Source: Marasmius tenuissimus
Taxonomy: Eukaryota; Basidiomycota; Agaricomycetes; Agaricales; Marasmiaceae
NCBI GenBank assembly: GCA_029532415.1
Contig: JAQOTA010000059.1
Location: forward strand, 186,001 to 250,000
Length of the DNA: 64,000 bases
Reading direction: 5' to 3'
Shown: piece by piece, positions 12,481-27,768 of the stretch
Numbering within the stretch: position 1 is the first letter of the stretch
Layout of the letters: each line of letters starts with the position of its first letter
Translations under genes and position numbers: made by a program
The notes under the pieces: generated by a model
What the model was told of the DNA's origin: nothing
The model's database searches: none
What the model saw: only the letters and a program-made list of their open reading frames with translations

Positions 12481-14609
12481 ATGCGACGGGCCAGGAGTAG
12501 CCCCGACAAGACTGGAACGACGGTATGATGCTCAGCCAGGTCCATCCATAAATGATTAACGCTCCATTCTTCACAGCGGAAAAATGCCTTACGACAAATC
12601 ATTGATGCTACTCATTCATCTTATCCACAAGTGAAAACATTCGCAGCGCGAAACATGGCAGAACTTTTTCCACACTTTCCTGATCTAGAAGAGGAGGCTG
12701 TGAATGCGATATATGACTTGTGTGAAGACCCAGACTCTCAGGTATGTTGCAATATCTTTTCAATGGGATTCGCACTCAGGTTTCTTAGGTTCGTATAGAA
12801 GGGTACACAACACTTTCCATGCTTTCCAAGGTCGAGAATAAATGGGTGAAACGGAACGCAGATGTTCTTGTTCAGCTGCTCCAGAGCGGTACGCAGTAGG
12901 ACATCTTCTTAGGTATCGAATACTGAACCTCGAGCCCAGACGAGCCTAACGAAGTCAACGTGGTTCGGAAGGCCTTGGTAGAGCACCTAAAATTGGATTC
13001 TCGTGTCACACTCGGTGTCTTTTGTGATCAGATTGTCCCGTCTGACGAACCGATGGATGAAGAGGAAAGTCAAATGAGGGATAGGCTGCGAACACTCGTC
13101 CTTGATTTCGTGGCGAACGAGGTGAAGAAAGATCAATGGAGAAAACTTGCTGTTCCTGGGAGCGAAGCAGAGGGCGTTTTAATATCAGGGCTCATGCTGG
13201 TGCGTACGGATCGTCTAGTCTTCTCCACGCCAGGACTGATAAACTGTATAGGCACTCTCAAAATCCGGAGACGCGGATTCTCAAACCATCGCAAAAGACA
13301 TATTACTACAACTCCCATCTTTTAATTCCCGTTCTCCTCAAACCAGCGAACTTTGTCAAGCGATGTTACTCAAAGCAAAAGACTCGCGGTCTCTCGACAT
13401 GGATTCAGGAACCACGAACACTGTCGCCTCGCTAAATCGTACTCGACCGCACCTTGACCTACTGAGAGTGATGTTCCTTGAAAAGCAGCTTGGAGACCCG
13501 GAATCTCTCCTGAGGTTCTACCAGCCTCTGGTTTCGAAACCCGTTCTACAACGATTGTCACAGCAAGATCAGGTCTTTGTTATCTCGAATTTTGCAGAAA
13601 CACTAGCAGCCATCAATCTCACGGAACAGCAGTCTGTCCGAAACATCCTTGCTTTCTCGAACTTTTGCTTCGACGTAAGGTTCATCTTGATTCCGGAACA
13701 GTGCATCTAACAAAACCTTTTGTGTCCAGTGTTTATCAAACGCGAACCTAACACAGAGGCAACCACATAGAGCGTGTTCTATCCTTCTGCAAGCGGCTGC
13801 GGAAGTACGTAAATACTTCGTGACGCCTTAAGGCCCTTACTCACTTCGCGACAGTTGTCCAAAGGTGGCTGGCAGATACCCGGACCGGTCGCGAGCTCTT
13901 TGGAAGGATTAGAAAGAGTGCTGTCTTCGCAGCCTGAGGATAATAAAGACCTTCGGGAACTCATCAGGGTTCGCAGTGCGCCTACTTTCGTCCCACCGAC
14001 CTTTCAAAAATGATTGCTTTTTTTCTGCAGCCCTTGGTCCCGAAGAAGGTCGAAGCGTCGCCTACGCCCTCGATATCGATGCCCGCCCCCTCCGTGGCAA
14101 AAACTGATAAAACACCACAACTTGCTCACCCTTTGCCGCAGCGTCCACCGGTGTTTATTCAACGCCCAAAATCAGATATCAGTAACCCCAGGCCGTCAGA
14201 CTCGTCGTCCAATAATCCCTCTCCTTCAATGAGCAGGAAACATTCTCTCAATTCGGGGGACGCTCAATGGGGAAACAAGAAAGCCAAGAAAGGCGGCGGG
14301 TACGATTCTGATACGCCATCTCTTTTGAGTAGACTCGCCACGAATGTGACCAATGGAGACTCCGCCAATTCACATCAGGTGGGCGATCAAAAGCATCCGC
14401 AGCAGCCGCCCAACCGGGGTCAAGGTCTTGGGGGTTTGAGTATCAAAGGAGCCGCTAGATTACATCACCCGCATTCCGACGATAACAGCTCGAGGTCTGA
14501 GCGACCAGACGAGGCTACGCATACCTCTCTAATGGCTCGCTTGGATGGTAGTAATGTGGCAGATGGCGAAAGGAACGGTCAACGCCGTAGGAAAAAACGA
14601 AACGGTTGA
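12481..14609 (+). CDS. API5: Apoptosis inhibitor 5 (API5/AAC-11) family protein
   Basis: Helical HEAT/ARM-type nuclear protein; animal API5 is antiapoptotic and linked to mRNA export. After a short first exon (ATG at 12481, MRRARSSPDK...) the second exon gives RKNALRQIIDATHSSYPQVK and FAARNMAELFPHFPDLEEEA. It continues with VNAIYDLCEDPDSQ, the usual first repeats of API5. Later exons read KALVEHLKLDSRVTLGVFCD (about 12970), LDFVANEVKKDQWRK and LLRVMFLEKQLGDPESLLRF (about 13460). The C-terminal exon (about 14032-14609) is disordered, rich in Ser/Pro/Gly, with basic clusters (NKKAKK, RRRKKR) that suggest nuclear import. The exon-1 join is in phase, but the start is the least certain point; the true N-terminus may lie upstream. 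Confidence 0.8.
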
Positions 14610-15087
14610 TGTATCTAGTCTCAGTATCCTGTAATCACAGTCTCTTCCACTTACATCTCCAAACTGCGGTACACTGCCTGCGACGTCACCGAATCCGCGA
14701 ATCCCGGTAAGTCTTCAGTATCTGTTCTTTCAACAAGTCGTACGATCTCATGAACATGTTCAGAACGTTACCTGAATGTGTCAGCGTCCTTGTGTTTTTC
14801 ATTCATCATGTCCACTGGGCCGGACTGCGTTGTTGGGACCTAGGTGCGCGAATCGCGATAGTGCACTGACGCTTTGACTATGCGTTCAGTCGCACTTCTC
14901 GAGTGGCTTGGGCCTTTAACAGCTCGTCAATAACACAGCATTCATTACATCCGCGTTTGAAAGTTCAGGCGTGACGGTAATCTCCATACCCACGAGATCG
15001 ATCAGGGTGGCAAGAAGTGTCGGGTACCTACCTTCATATAAAGGTGGCATATCCATGACAGTTTTTTTTCATACCTCTCTCAACAAT
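14610..15087. other. Intergenic region, promoter of the first b561 gene
   Basis: About 480 bases with no open frame of note. A possible TATA-like element (atataaagg) lies near 15036-15044, about 45 bases before the next ATG. Confidence 0.4.
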
Positions 15088-16824
15088 ATGAAGATCCCCG
15101 TCTTCGTTCAAACTCTCGCTATCTCTATAGCCCTCTCCATACCAACCACCAACGGGAGCAACCTCAGTAGAGTGAGCCTAATCCACCCCACCTTCGTCGC
15201 GTATTCATGGACTGACATCTCATAGCGTGCGTATGGTCAATCCGCAACCAGTGGCGACTCGACAGCTGCTTCCAGCAACAGTAAATCGTCCGGAACGGTG
15301 GCCACTGCATGCTTTACGGTATGTCTCTGGACAACCAAGGCATTGTCTGCTCTCCTTTCTCAACTCCTGCACCGCAGAACATGTGCATATCTGGAAGTTT
15401 GAATGGTTCGAATGTTCAGTGTAAGTGTATGATCTTCCTCGATCAGGAGCTTGATTTAGACCCCGCCTTCTTCCGCAGATGAGCTCTCGGCGACGGGAGG
15501 AAGCACCCCCGGCTGGATGGCAATGTAAGAACTGGATATACGTTTTCGATCACTTCTAAACATTAACCCCCTTTTCAGAGGATTTGGAACGCAAATGGTC
15601 TCCAGTCCTATGGTTATCTTCTGGTCCAACTCGGACGGGACGATCACCATGTCGCAACGGCAAGCCTCTGGTCATATCCCACCGGATGTGGTAAACAATC
15701 CCCCTCGTGTCGCGTCATTGGTGGACAGTCTTAGCTCAGTGCGTAGCCATGGAAATATCATCTGACATCTTGTTCACTTTTTTTGTGAAAGGCGTCCGGG
15801 AGTACCGCCAAGTACACTTTTACCATTCCAGTAAGTGAATGTTGTTTATCTCGTTGCCTATAACTAAAGCTAATCATTTACATTTCCAGTCCGATGGCAA
15901 CACATCGCCGGACTTGATTTGGGCCTATAGTCCGACAAACCCAGGCTCCTCCAGTGCTGACGCTTCCATTGTCCAACATTCCGATGCGGGGTCGACTAGA
16001 CTTAACCTGGTTTCAGGCGGCGCAGCCACTAGCACCCCTCTGAGGAACTACGAGAAGCTCTTTATCGCCCATGCGATCCTGTGTGTCATCGGCTTCCTCT
16101 TGTTGCTTCCTGCTGGGGCATTGGTCGCGCGATACTTTCGAACGTTTACAAACGGCTGGTTCCGTTCCCATTGGATCATTCAAGTACTCGGTACGTGCAA
16201 CGCGTCCCGCCTGGGTGTTCGCGCCTTCTTACGATACACTACCAGGGGGTGTCATAATTATTCTTGGTATCGCTTTGGGGATCCAGGCGGTCTCCGACTT
16301 GGGAGGCAGCCATTTCAGTGACACACACCAGGTATTTGTGATAACCGGATTTATGTTCAACTCCTTCTGACTTCTCCTCTTTTAGAAACTTGGCCTCGCC
16401 GCCTTCATCCTATATTTCGTTCAGGTCCTTCTGGGGGTATTCATACATAAAATCAAGCTCGGAAAAGGCCGAAGACCTCCCCAGAATTACCTTCATGCCA
16501 TCTTGGGTCTCGCCATCATAGCTATCGCTATGGCACAAGTTCGCTCTGGTTACAGAACAGAGTGGCCCAAGGTGAGTGGACGCGGGCCTGTATCAAATGG
16601 TGCCAACATCATTTGGTACGTCTGGGTTGTGGTGAGCATGATTCCCCTTTCGCCATTGGTGAATGAGATCCTGACAATAATGACACGTACAGCTTCTTCC
16701 TGTTCTCTACTTCGTTGGTTTGGCATTCCTGCCTAAGCAATTGAGGCAGGAAGCTGCCTCCAGACAAAATGGCGTCGACATACGCAGCGACGATGAGCAT
16801 GAACTTAACCGCAAACCCCGATGA
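15088..16824 (+). CDS. DOMON + cytochrome b561 protein, copy 1
   Basis: Secreted-type haem domain of the cellobiose dehydrogenase cytochrome kind joined to a membrane b561 electron-transfer domain. The ATG at 15088 starts a signal peptide (MKIPVFVQTLAISIALSI). The DOMON part spans 15230-15900 in small exons: NMCISGSLNG, then GSTPGWMAIGFGTQM, SSPMVIFWSNSDGT and RQASGHIPPDVVNNPP. The b561 part has His in LFIAHAILCVIG, HWIIQ, DTHQKLGL and NYLHAILG, the four usual haem-b ligand positions. The last helix (LLPVLYFVGLAFLPKQ) is followed by a short basic tail ending at the TGA at 16822. It probably moves electrons across or at the plasma membrane, as in iron or extracellular redox systems. The tandem copy lies 0.4 kb downstream. 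Confidence 0.88.
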
Positions 16825-17236
16825 GTACTTCATAAGATTATATCTCTATCCTACGGACATGTACATTAGTTCCTCTATGCATTTTAATACTTGTTTGTTC
16901 ATAGAACACCATTGCTCCCAGGGAGCCTTATCTTCCTGTCAAATTGCGTTCTCCGAACTACCGGAACACTTGAGAGTCTCACGCTGTCTACCGGTCACCG
17001 GGTATCAATCCACCCTTCCTCTCCGGCGGCGGTTAATACTCACCGCATCTCGCCCGTTGTCAATCTTGTTCTGTTCCTCGAACACTATGCCAGGTAATGT
17101 ATAGGTCTAAACCAAGATTATCTCAAGCCGGCGTTGAGATGTTTCGGACAAACTTGGACACGTAAACACCTACCAGTAGTGTATATTATCCCAAGTGCAG
17201 GACATTCAATGCACTACCGTCAAAAAGCTCTCCTCC
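16825..17236. other. Spacer between the two b561 paralogs
   Basis: About 410 bases without a supported gene; presumed terminator of copy 1 and promoter of copy 2. Confidence 0.45.
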
Positions 17237-19048
17237 ATGATGGTTGGCTCAAAAACCTGGGTCTCAGCCCTTGTACTTCCCATATTTGGGTCTTTGGTAG
17301 CTGCTGAGGTTCGTCTCATGACGTAGGAACTCCAGGAAGACCTATCTGATGCCTCCTCTCATTCTAGGCCTTGACAACGAGGCAGTCACCGACGACGGGA
17401 GATTCTAGTTGCTCACGGGTATGAGCGGTCTCCAACTCGTCTTATTTGGCGTTTCTGACTCTCTTATTCCAGTCCTTATGCGTTTCTAGCACTTTAAATG
17501 CAACCACGGTCCAGTGTTAGTATTCTGGACGATAGCTGTTCGCGACGTTAACGATGAATTGCCTCGCAGATGTTTTATCAAGCAGAGGCGAAACGCCGGG
17601 ATGGATGGCCATGTGAGGACCGCGCTTTTTGTGCACCTTTCCTGGCTTCTGATGTCCAATGAACAGAGGATTTGGACAGTCTATGATTAACTCACCTATG
17701 GTCATAATGTGGGCCAACTCGGATGGGTCGTTCACGGTCTCACAGCGTCAAGCGTCAGGCTACAGAGAGCCCGAGGTCGTCAACAACCCACCCAGGGTAG
17801 CTACCGTCGCGACTGCTGCTAGCTCTGTAAGCCCTGCTCCGACACTTCTTTTGTTTCTCCTAATGCATGTTTCCGTGATCAGTCATCCGGCGAGATCAAG
17901 TATGCCTTCACACTTCCCGTAAGTTCTGACTCACTCGATCAAGCTCGTACCAGTCCTGACACCGCTCTCTCGATGCGCAGCACGATGGCCAGACAACGCA
18001 GAATCTCGTTTGGGCGTTTGGTGATACCAACCCGGGTACTTCTGATCCCAAAGCACGCCTTCAGCAACATAGTGCCATGGGGCGAATGCATCTTGATCTC
18101 TCAAAGAGCGGGAATTCGGGAACACCGTCAGGCGGAGGGAACAGCGGGAGCGGCGAAAACCCTGGCAGTGGCGGTCAGAATCCTCCCGACGACATTCCTG
18201 ATGACATTCCTCTCCTCCCCTATCAGCGGCTTATTGTTGCTCACGCAATCTTCTGCACCGTTGGGTTCCTCCTTTTCCTTCCAGCAGGCGCACTGCTAGC
18301 GAGGTATCTGAGGACATTCTCGAGCGTATGGTTCAAAGGTCACTGGATTATACAATGGCTACTAGGTCAGGATCGTTTCGTTGGCGAATTCGTTTCCCCA
18401 CCGGGGTTGACATGCCTTATCTTACAGCGGGTTCGTCCATCGTTATCGGTGTCGCTCTTGGAATACAGTCCGTTGTTAAGGCAGGGGCGATGCATCTTGA
18501 TGATACTCATAAAGTATGTGTCCAGTTCGCAGACATTGCTCACACTCCCGCGACGTCCATCTCCCCCTGAAAATGGAACTGATCAATCTATAGAAATGGG
18601 GAATCGCCCTATTCGTTCTATATATCGTCCAATGCTTACTCGGTGCCTTCATTCACTTCATAAAACCCGCAAAACCAGTGGGAAGGCCAATACAGAACTA
18701 TGCACACGCGGTGGTGGGACTGTTGACCATCGGGATTGCGCTGTATCAAGTACGCACCGGCTACAAGTATGAATGGCCTGCTACGACCGGAAGAGGTGAT
18801 CTCGGGAAGGGAGTGGATATTGTTTGGTATGCGTGGGTCGTGGTGAGTGGAATTTCTTTCAATTATTTGTCGTTTTCATTTACCTGTAACTGACCAACGT
18901 CTCTTTGATACAGCTCCTGCCTGTGTTATATGCAGCGGGCTTGGCGTTTTTACCAAAACAGTTCCGACAAGAGAAGGAACAAAGGTATAATACAGCTAGA
19001 ATGTCCCTTGACCGGAATCGTTATTCAGATGAGGCCGACAGAGATTGA
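17237..19048 (+). CDS. DOMON + cytochrome b561 protein, copy 2
   Basis: Paralog of the preceding gene with the same domain order and matching intron positions. The ATG at 17237 begins a signal peptide (MMVGSKTWVSALVLPIFGSL). DOMON motifs are LCVSSTLNATTVQ, ETPGWMAMGFGQSM, SPMVIMWANSDGSF and RQASGYREPEVVNNPP. A Gly/Ser/Asn-rich linker with PPDDIPDDIP (18110-18210) is longer than in copy 1. Four b561 histidines are seen in IVAHAIFC, GHWIIQ, DDTHKKWG and NYAHAVVG. The end reads LLPVLYAAGLAFLPKQFRQE and stops at the TGA at 19046. In the DOMON domain the His of copy 1 (ASGHIPP) is Tyr here (ASGYREP), so that His is probably not the haem ligand. Both copies are likely functional. Confidence 0.88.
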
Positions 19049-19624
19049 TGGATCTATCAACTGCGGAGACGCGTTCTTGTTTATATCGATAAAATTTATT
19101 GCTGGGTTCATGGCTTGTGTAATGTACTGTAGCTCTCTTCCATGGGCTGTCTTTTCTATTTATCACTCCTTCAGACGGGAGCTTGGATGGATTCTCCCCC
19201 GTTCATGTCGCTTGGTACCCACTTGTTCTCACACCTCCTTCGTCAACCAATATGGACTCCCGTCCTCTGTTCGACATCTGCGCTCTCGTTCAAGTGAATC
19301 TTTGTACTCGTTCTCCGCGACTTTCGTGGTAGAGGCGGAGGAATGGAGACGTTCAATCATTGTCAGAGCTCATTGACGAACCCTGTTCTTTCCCTGAGAA
19401 TGATTTGTGAGAATAGAAAGGAGGTGGGACTACCTCTCCGTCTTGCATACTATTAGTATCACTGGCCTCTAAATGATACTGTGGTCTCAGGTGGCCAGTC
19501 GGGCATCTGGCTTTTACTTGGTGGAAGCGGACCTTCGGATAAATGTCGGACAAAAGTCCCCGCCACCCTGTGCCAGCCTGTGCCACTGACATTCGAGTTC
19601 TGCAGCTTGGACTTGACCATCATC
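19049..19624. other. Intergenic region, no gene recognised
   Basis: About 575 bases between two rightward genes. Open frames on either strand are short and carry no family motif. Confidence 0.45.
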
Positions 19625-21107
19625 ATGTCATCCTCGCACGATTCCGACGCTCGGGTACACCAGACCTCCTCTATAAATACCGACATAATTCTTCTGGATG
19701 GTGGCTTTGTACGTATCCTCAGACTCAACTTGGCCTATATTGATTGATCGCGGAACAGGGCACCACACTTGAGCAAACTTTTCATGAAAAAGTATCGCAC
19801 AAACCCCTGTGGTCGACCAAAGCCATCATCGATAATCCAGAAGTAGTAGTCCAAACACATCTATCATTCTTGCGAACAAACGCACGATTCATCTCTACAG
19901 CAACGTGAGTCGTCTTTTGTTGACAGACATCCGATCATCGTGGTTGTGAACGCATGTAACTTTAAACTTACTCTGGCGGGCTCATCATGCATCATGGATG
20001 ACAAACCCGCACAACTGGAGATCGGCCAATGCATACTTCTTCAAGGGTTCTTGGCTGCTCACTGCTGCGGAATGCTCATACGTATGCCTTGACGACAGGT
20101 ATCAGAGCTCTTATCGAGAGTTTGATAGGGCGGGAATCCTACATAAGGACACTGCTAAAGCAATCACGAGAAAAGCAGTCGAGCTCGCCGATCGGGCAAG
20201 GTTAATGTACAGAACAGAAATAATGCTCGAAGGAGATGTGGGGAACAAGAGCGGAAGTGAAGATATTCGGATTGTGCTGGCATTGGGTCCATTTGGAGCG
20301 AGCTTATCGCCCACTCAGGAGTGGGACGCGCTGTATCCTCCACCTTATGGACCGGTGGCATATGGCGACTGTAAGGAGGCTCACCGAAATTGGTTCAGAG
20401 ATGACGAAGAAGAGGCGTCAAATGAGTCGATCAAAGCGTTGGCGGAGTTTCACCGGGATAGGCTGCTAATGTTCCTTGAGGACGAGGCTGGTCGCAAGGT
20501 TTGGGAAAAGGTCGACTGGGTTGCCTTCGAGACAATACCTCTCATCCGGGAGGTAAAAGCGATCCGAATCGCCGTCGCCCAGGCATTTTCAGGACGAAAA
20601 GACTTGTTGAAGCCTTGGTGGATTAGTGCGATATTCCCTGACGGCGAGTTCCCGGAAGGCAAGACTGAGGAGGGGAGGCACGCGACACGGGACGTCGTCC
20701 ATGCTATGTTAGGGGACCTCCTAGATGAGGACGGCCAATCACTGCCCACTCCTCGTGGGATCGGCGTCAACTGCACCTCCGTAAACAATGTTCTGCAAAT
20801 CCTGGGGGACTTTGAGAACGTCTTGAGACAGAACGGTAAACGGAGTATTAGCCAACCGTCGCGGAAGCACTGGCTGGTAGTCTACCCTAATGCAGGGGAC
20901 ATATTCGATGAGGCGTCGCAGAGCTGGGTGGAAGAGGACGAACCCTCAAGGAATCAGAGAATAGACATATGGGCTCAAACTCTGACGAGAAGCGCGGTAA
21001 AATCAGCAGCAACGGGGTTGTGGGAGACTATTCTGGTAGGTGGGTGTTGTAGAACGAATTCCGCCCATATGCGCTGCTTGTACGACCATTTGTACTCAGT
21101 TTGCTAG
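19625..21107 (+). CDS. Homocysteine S-methyltransferase (Mht1/Sam4 type)
   Basis: Makes methionine from homocysteine, with S-methylmethionine or S-adenosylmethionine as methyl donor. The ATG at 19625 leads into DIILLDGGFGTTLEQ, whose LDGG(F)GT block begins the barrel; an intron splits it after GGF. A second intron, roughly 19909-20098, joins FISTAT to YQSSYREFDRAGI in phase. Further motifs are ALGPFGASLSPTQEW, WEKVDWVAFETIPLIREVKA and GIGVNCTSVNNV, which carries the first zinc Cys. ILVGGCCRT near 21040 carries the Cys-Cys pair. All three zinc ligands are present. The C-terminus after GGCCRT is short (about 16 residues), which fits the family. Expected in the cytosol. Open reading is continuous, so the gene is very likely intact. 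Confidence 0.9.
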
Positions 21108-24403
<3,296 letters not shown>

Positions 24404-26171
24404 TGACCTTTCCATTCTCTCTCCTCAATCTCGGACTTTTTTCTTTCTTTCACGAACAGTTCTACCCTTTTTTCTCCTAACTGACTATTCAGTTAGCGAT
24501 GGACCTTATTGCCCTGTCCTTCAGTGACATTCCTACTCGGTCTGCAGACCACCACATTCTTTTTCTTCATGACCTATACTTATCCTTATTCTTTGGATCG
24601 ATTGGCTGACTCTGGGACTCGCACATAATCGGGATATTTGAAGTACACACTCTTAACGCGCGTTTCACGCATGCTGTATCTATAACCTTTTTTCCATTTC
24701 TTTGCTGTCTGTAACCTTACACCACTAGTATATAATGCGTGCTGTCCTGCGAACTGCAGCAAAGAAGTATCGGTACACTATGAACAACGCACTATAGTAG
24801 ACGAGTAATCAAATCAACCCGCTGTTTGCGAAGTCCTATCAGAAGTTCAAGTTGGCCAGTTATTCCCCCCCTTCCGAATGAGATAGGGTCTAATGTACTG
24901 CGACGACCGCTTTGGCCGGCGGCGGACATTGTCGCGTATGCAGGACTTGGGTGCGACATCCAAACTTCTGGGCCCTTTAATCGCTCGGAGCACAAGACGG
25001 TCCAACAAAATGGCCGACCTTGGGCAAGATTGTTCCACGATTGAATGTGATCACGGAAACCTGACCGTCGGACCTAACGTCGGACCCGTTCAACAGTAAC
25101 GATGGTGCTAAGGGGACCTCGGGATCCTCCTGGGGCGCAGACAATTGTATGAGGCCCTTTGAGCTTGAAATCCATTGAGAAGGAATCCTTTAACAGGTCC
25201 TGGTCAATTGCAAACTCCACGACGCCACACAGCCTCACCAAGCCCAAGCGCCCCACTCAAGATGGCATCGGGGCCGCAGTACATGATCATCGAGGGACCC
25301 GAAGACAGGCCCACTGTAGTCCAGCGTCAGCGACATTCTGAGGTCAACTGTGGTGGCGTCAATGAATAGTACTTGCCCCCAAAGCGCTCAGTAACTTTGT
25401 TTATCCCGACAGCCAGCATTTTACATCAGTCAGTGTAGCACGATCATGATCATGCCAGTAGTAATGTTTTACCTGCCGCTCCGGGGATGAGAGGGTCACC
25501 GCCAACAAGTAAGTCACCTCTCTCGAGCTCTCCGAGTCATAATCAATGTTTCACCGCCGAGGTCCGTTCAACCGCACAACATTTTCTCTCTTGTTCCGGC
25601 AGTAGTGAGTCCTGGATCTGAACCAACTATCGAATAGGAAGAATGGTGACACTGGATACTAAATAGTGGCGGCCGACGCGGAGCCTCGACTTCACAGAGC
25701 GTCATGATCAAAGAGTAGCTCCCCGACGGGTTTCCGTCCCGGAGTAATGAATATCGGGAGAACGGACGGGAGGCGTTTTGAGTCGGCATTCTGATTTGAC
25801 ATTGCAGGCAGGGTATAGGGTAAGTATACGATACAGTGGGGCAAAGCTTCCCGAATTTCGGGTATGAAAGTATTTTTGGAATGTGGTACGTGCGTACGTA
25901 TTAAACCTCGAGTATAGACAGCAAGGCTCGGAGAAATTTTGAGGTAATGTATGGGAGCCTCGGACGAAACGGAAATGGAAATGACGAACGGTTGGTTGGG
26001 TAAGAACGGCGAGTTAGGAGGTTTCCTTCGAGGTCGACGAGAATAGCTTCTAGCACTTATGATCGCGTCTGAACCCATCGTCCATGTGGTGTATACTGAT
26101 ATGAAGAGCATGCTTGTCTCGTACACGTAGACTGGGAGGAACAGAAGGTTCAAGTCAGAATCTCATCTCGG
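24404..26171. other. Intergenic region between convergent genes
   Basis: About 1.8 kb between the GMC gene and the leftward F-box-like gene. A 153-codon minus frame (26153-25692) has only a non-ATG start and no motif. Nothing else is supported. It is long for two adjoining 3' ends and might hold a lost gene. Confidence 0.45.
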
Positions 26172-27768
26172 TTAAGAATGTATGTCACTCACTCCTTCGA
26201 CCGCCACATTGAATATAAATCCACCCCTCTTGCTATGTGCGAGAGGAAAACACTCTGCAAGCAAACTACCCGAATCAGGTCCAATAATATTCGACCACCG
26301 CGAGGTCACCTGCGTATCACAAGATTGGGACAGAACCATCGTAACGTTCACGCACAACGTAGCCGTAGGCGCGACTCGATGGAGAGCTGACTCCAGTCGA
26401 TGCCATGAAACGGACCGGAACCTACTCGCGCGTACGATAGAATCGAGATACCAGTGAATGTCGACCGTGAAGTGGGTCAACTGGCGGAAACACGAACTCT
26501 CGATGATCGTGCACCATCGGAGGAGGGTCGGAAAAGATCGAAGTTCGTCCCAGTGGTTCTCTACGAAACGGAGGTTTTGTACGGGAATCAGATCGTCGGG
26601 GGTGACTTGAGGGGTCGATGATAAGCTAATAGGAAATGGAGAATTGTGATAAGATTCTTGTGCGAATGCGAGTTGCTGCAGTGTTTGGCTGCTACGCTGA
26701 ACGACGTGCGATGCTCGTTCGATGGAATTGCGACTCAGGCCACCCAAAGTAAGTGAACGAAGCTTGGCGAGAGAGATGGGAGAGCCGGATTCCATTGCCC
26801 AATCGAGGAACACCCTGGTGAGGAAGCCTGTCCCATTGACGGAAAGTGAATCAAGCGCTAATTGTTCGTTGCGTGAAGAATACGCAGAAGGAGGTAATAA
26901 GTCCTTCAATTGCCATTTGCAGCTGTCAACTATGTCAACCTCATGAAGATCGTGCTGGTGTTGGCCAAGAACGGCCGCCCGCATATCTTGCGCCCGAATA
27001 CTGGTGTAGTGCTCAGACACGGCGAGATCGGATAGCCCACCACCGAGCGAGCAAGCTCGAACGAAATGAAGAAGATCAGTGGGGTCAGAGGCTGTATTTT
27101 CGAAGAGCACGTTCTCCAGCACTACCGTTCGGAGGAGGGGGGATTGGACGGTGCGAATGATAGCATGGGCAGATTCGAGGGGCAAGCATCGGAACAGCAA
27201 GGGGCGGCTGAGGGGAAATAAGAAAGAGATTCTCTCCAAGCTGTGGAGCCGGAACAGTACGGGGGAGAGTGGCGAATGGTGTAGGCTATACCATGATGAG
27301 ATCGGGTTGAGTGTATCTTTGGAGGTGCGACCTTCGATGACCAGTTCCTTCACAAGACCCCTGATCTCGACGGCAGTATCCAGTATCTCGACTAACTGAA
27401 GGCATCGATTGGGTCGTGAGGGATAGTCTTTACGTTGGAGACCAAAGAAATCGGCGAAGCGGTCACCGACGCTGGAGGTCACGTGATCGTATTCGGTTTC
27501 GTAAAGCCTGATTTTTTGGAATATACGGCGACGGGAGGGGTGGAGGAAACAGCCGGCTGCTAGGGCACACTGGGACGCCGACTGCAGATCAACCTCTTCG
27601 ATAATCATCCATATTATTTCCGGTGGAAGTCGGATGTGGGATGGAGGAGTCGGTCTGTAGTTCTGGGTAACAAAAAAGTTTTAGATCGGTAGTAAACCTC
27701 AAAGGAACTGAGCTGACCTGAATTGTACTATGATTTGGCAGTTGGGATTGCTCTATGCTTGGGGACAT
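26172..27768 (-). CDS. F-box-like protein of unknown role
   Basis: About 510 residues in two exons. The ATG at 27768 opens a 17-codon exon (MSPSIEQSQLPNHSTIQ). The join at about 27717/27662 is in phase and gives NYRPTPPSHIRLPPEIIWMI. The LPPEIIWMIIEEVD block resembles the first helix of an F-box (LPPE-[IL]-x-x-x-I). After it comes a cysteine-poor, leucine-patterned region (HSLERISFLF, LRSLTLGGL) in the manner of the many Agaricomycete F-box or LRR-like proteins. If it is an F-box protein it would recruit targets to an SCF ubiquitin ligase. The remaining sequence matches no named domain by eye. The GTG codon at 27798 extends the frame but is not a likely start. Confidence 0.75.

Noticed and set aside
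25692..26153. 153-codon minus-strand frame downstream of the first F-box-like gene
   Set aside because: No ATG start and no domain; probably the 3' UTR of that gene and spacer.
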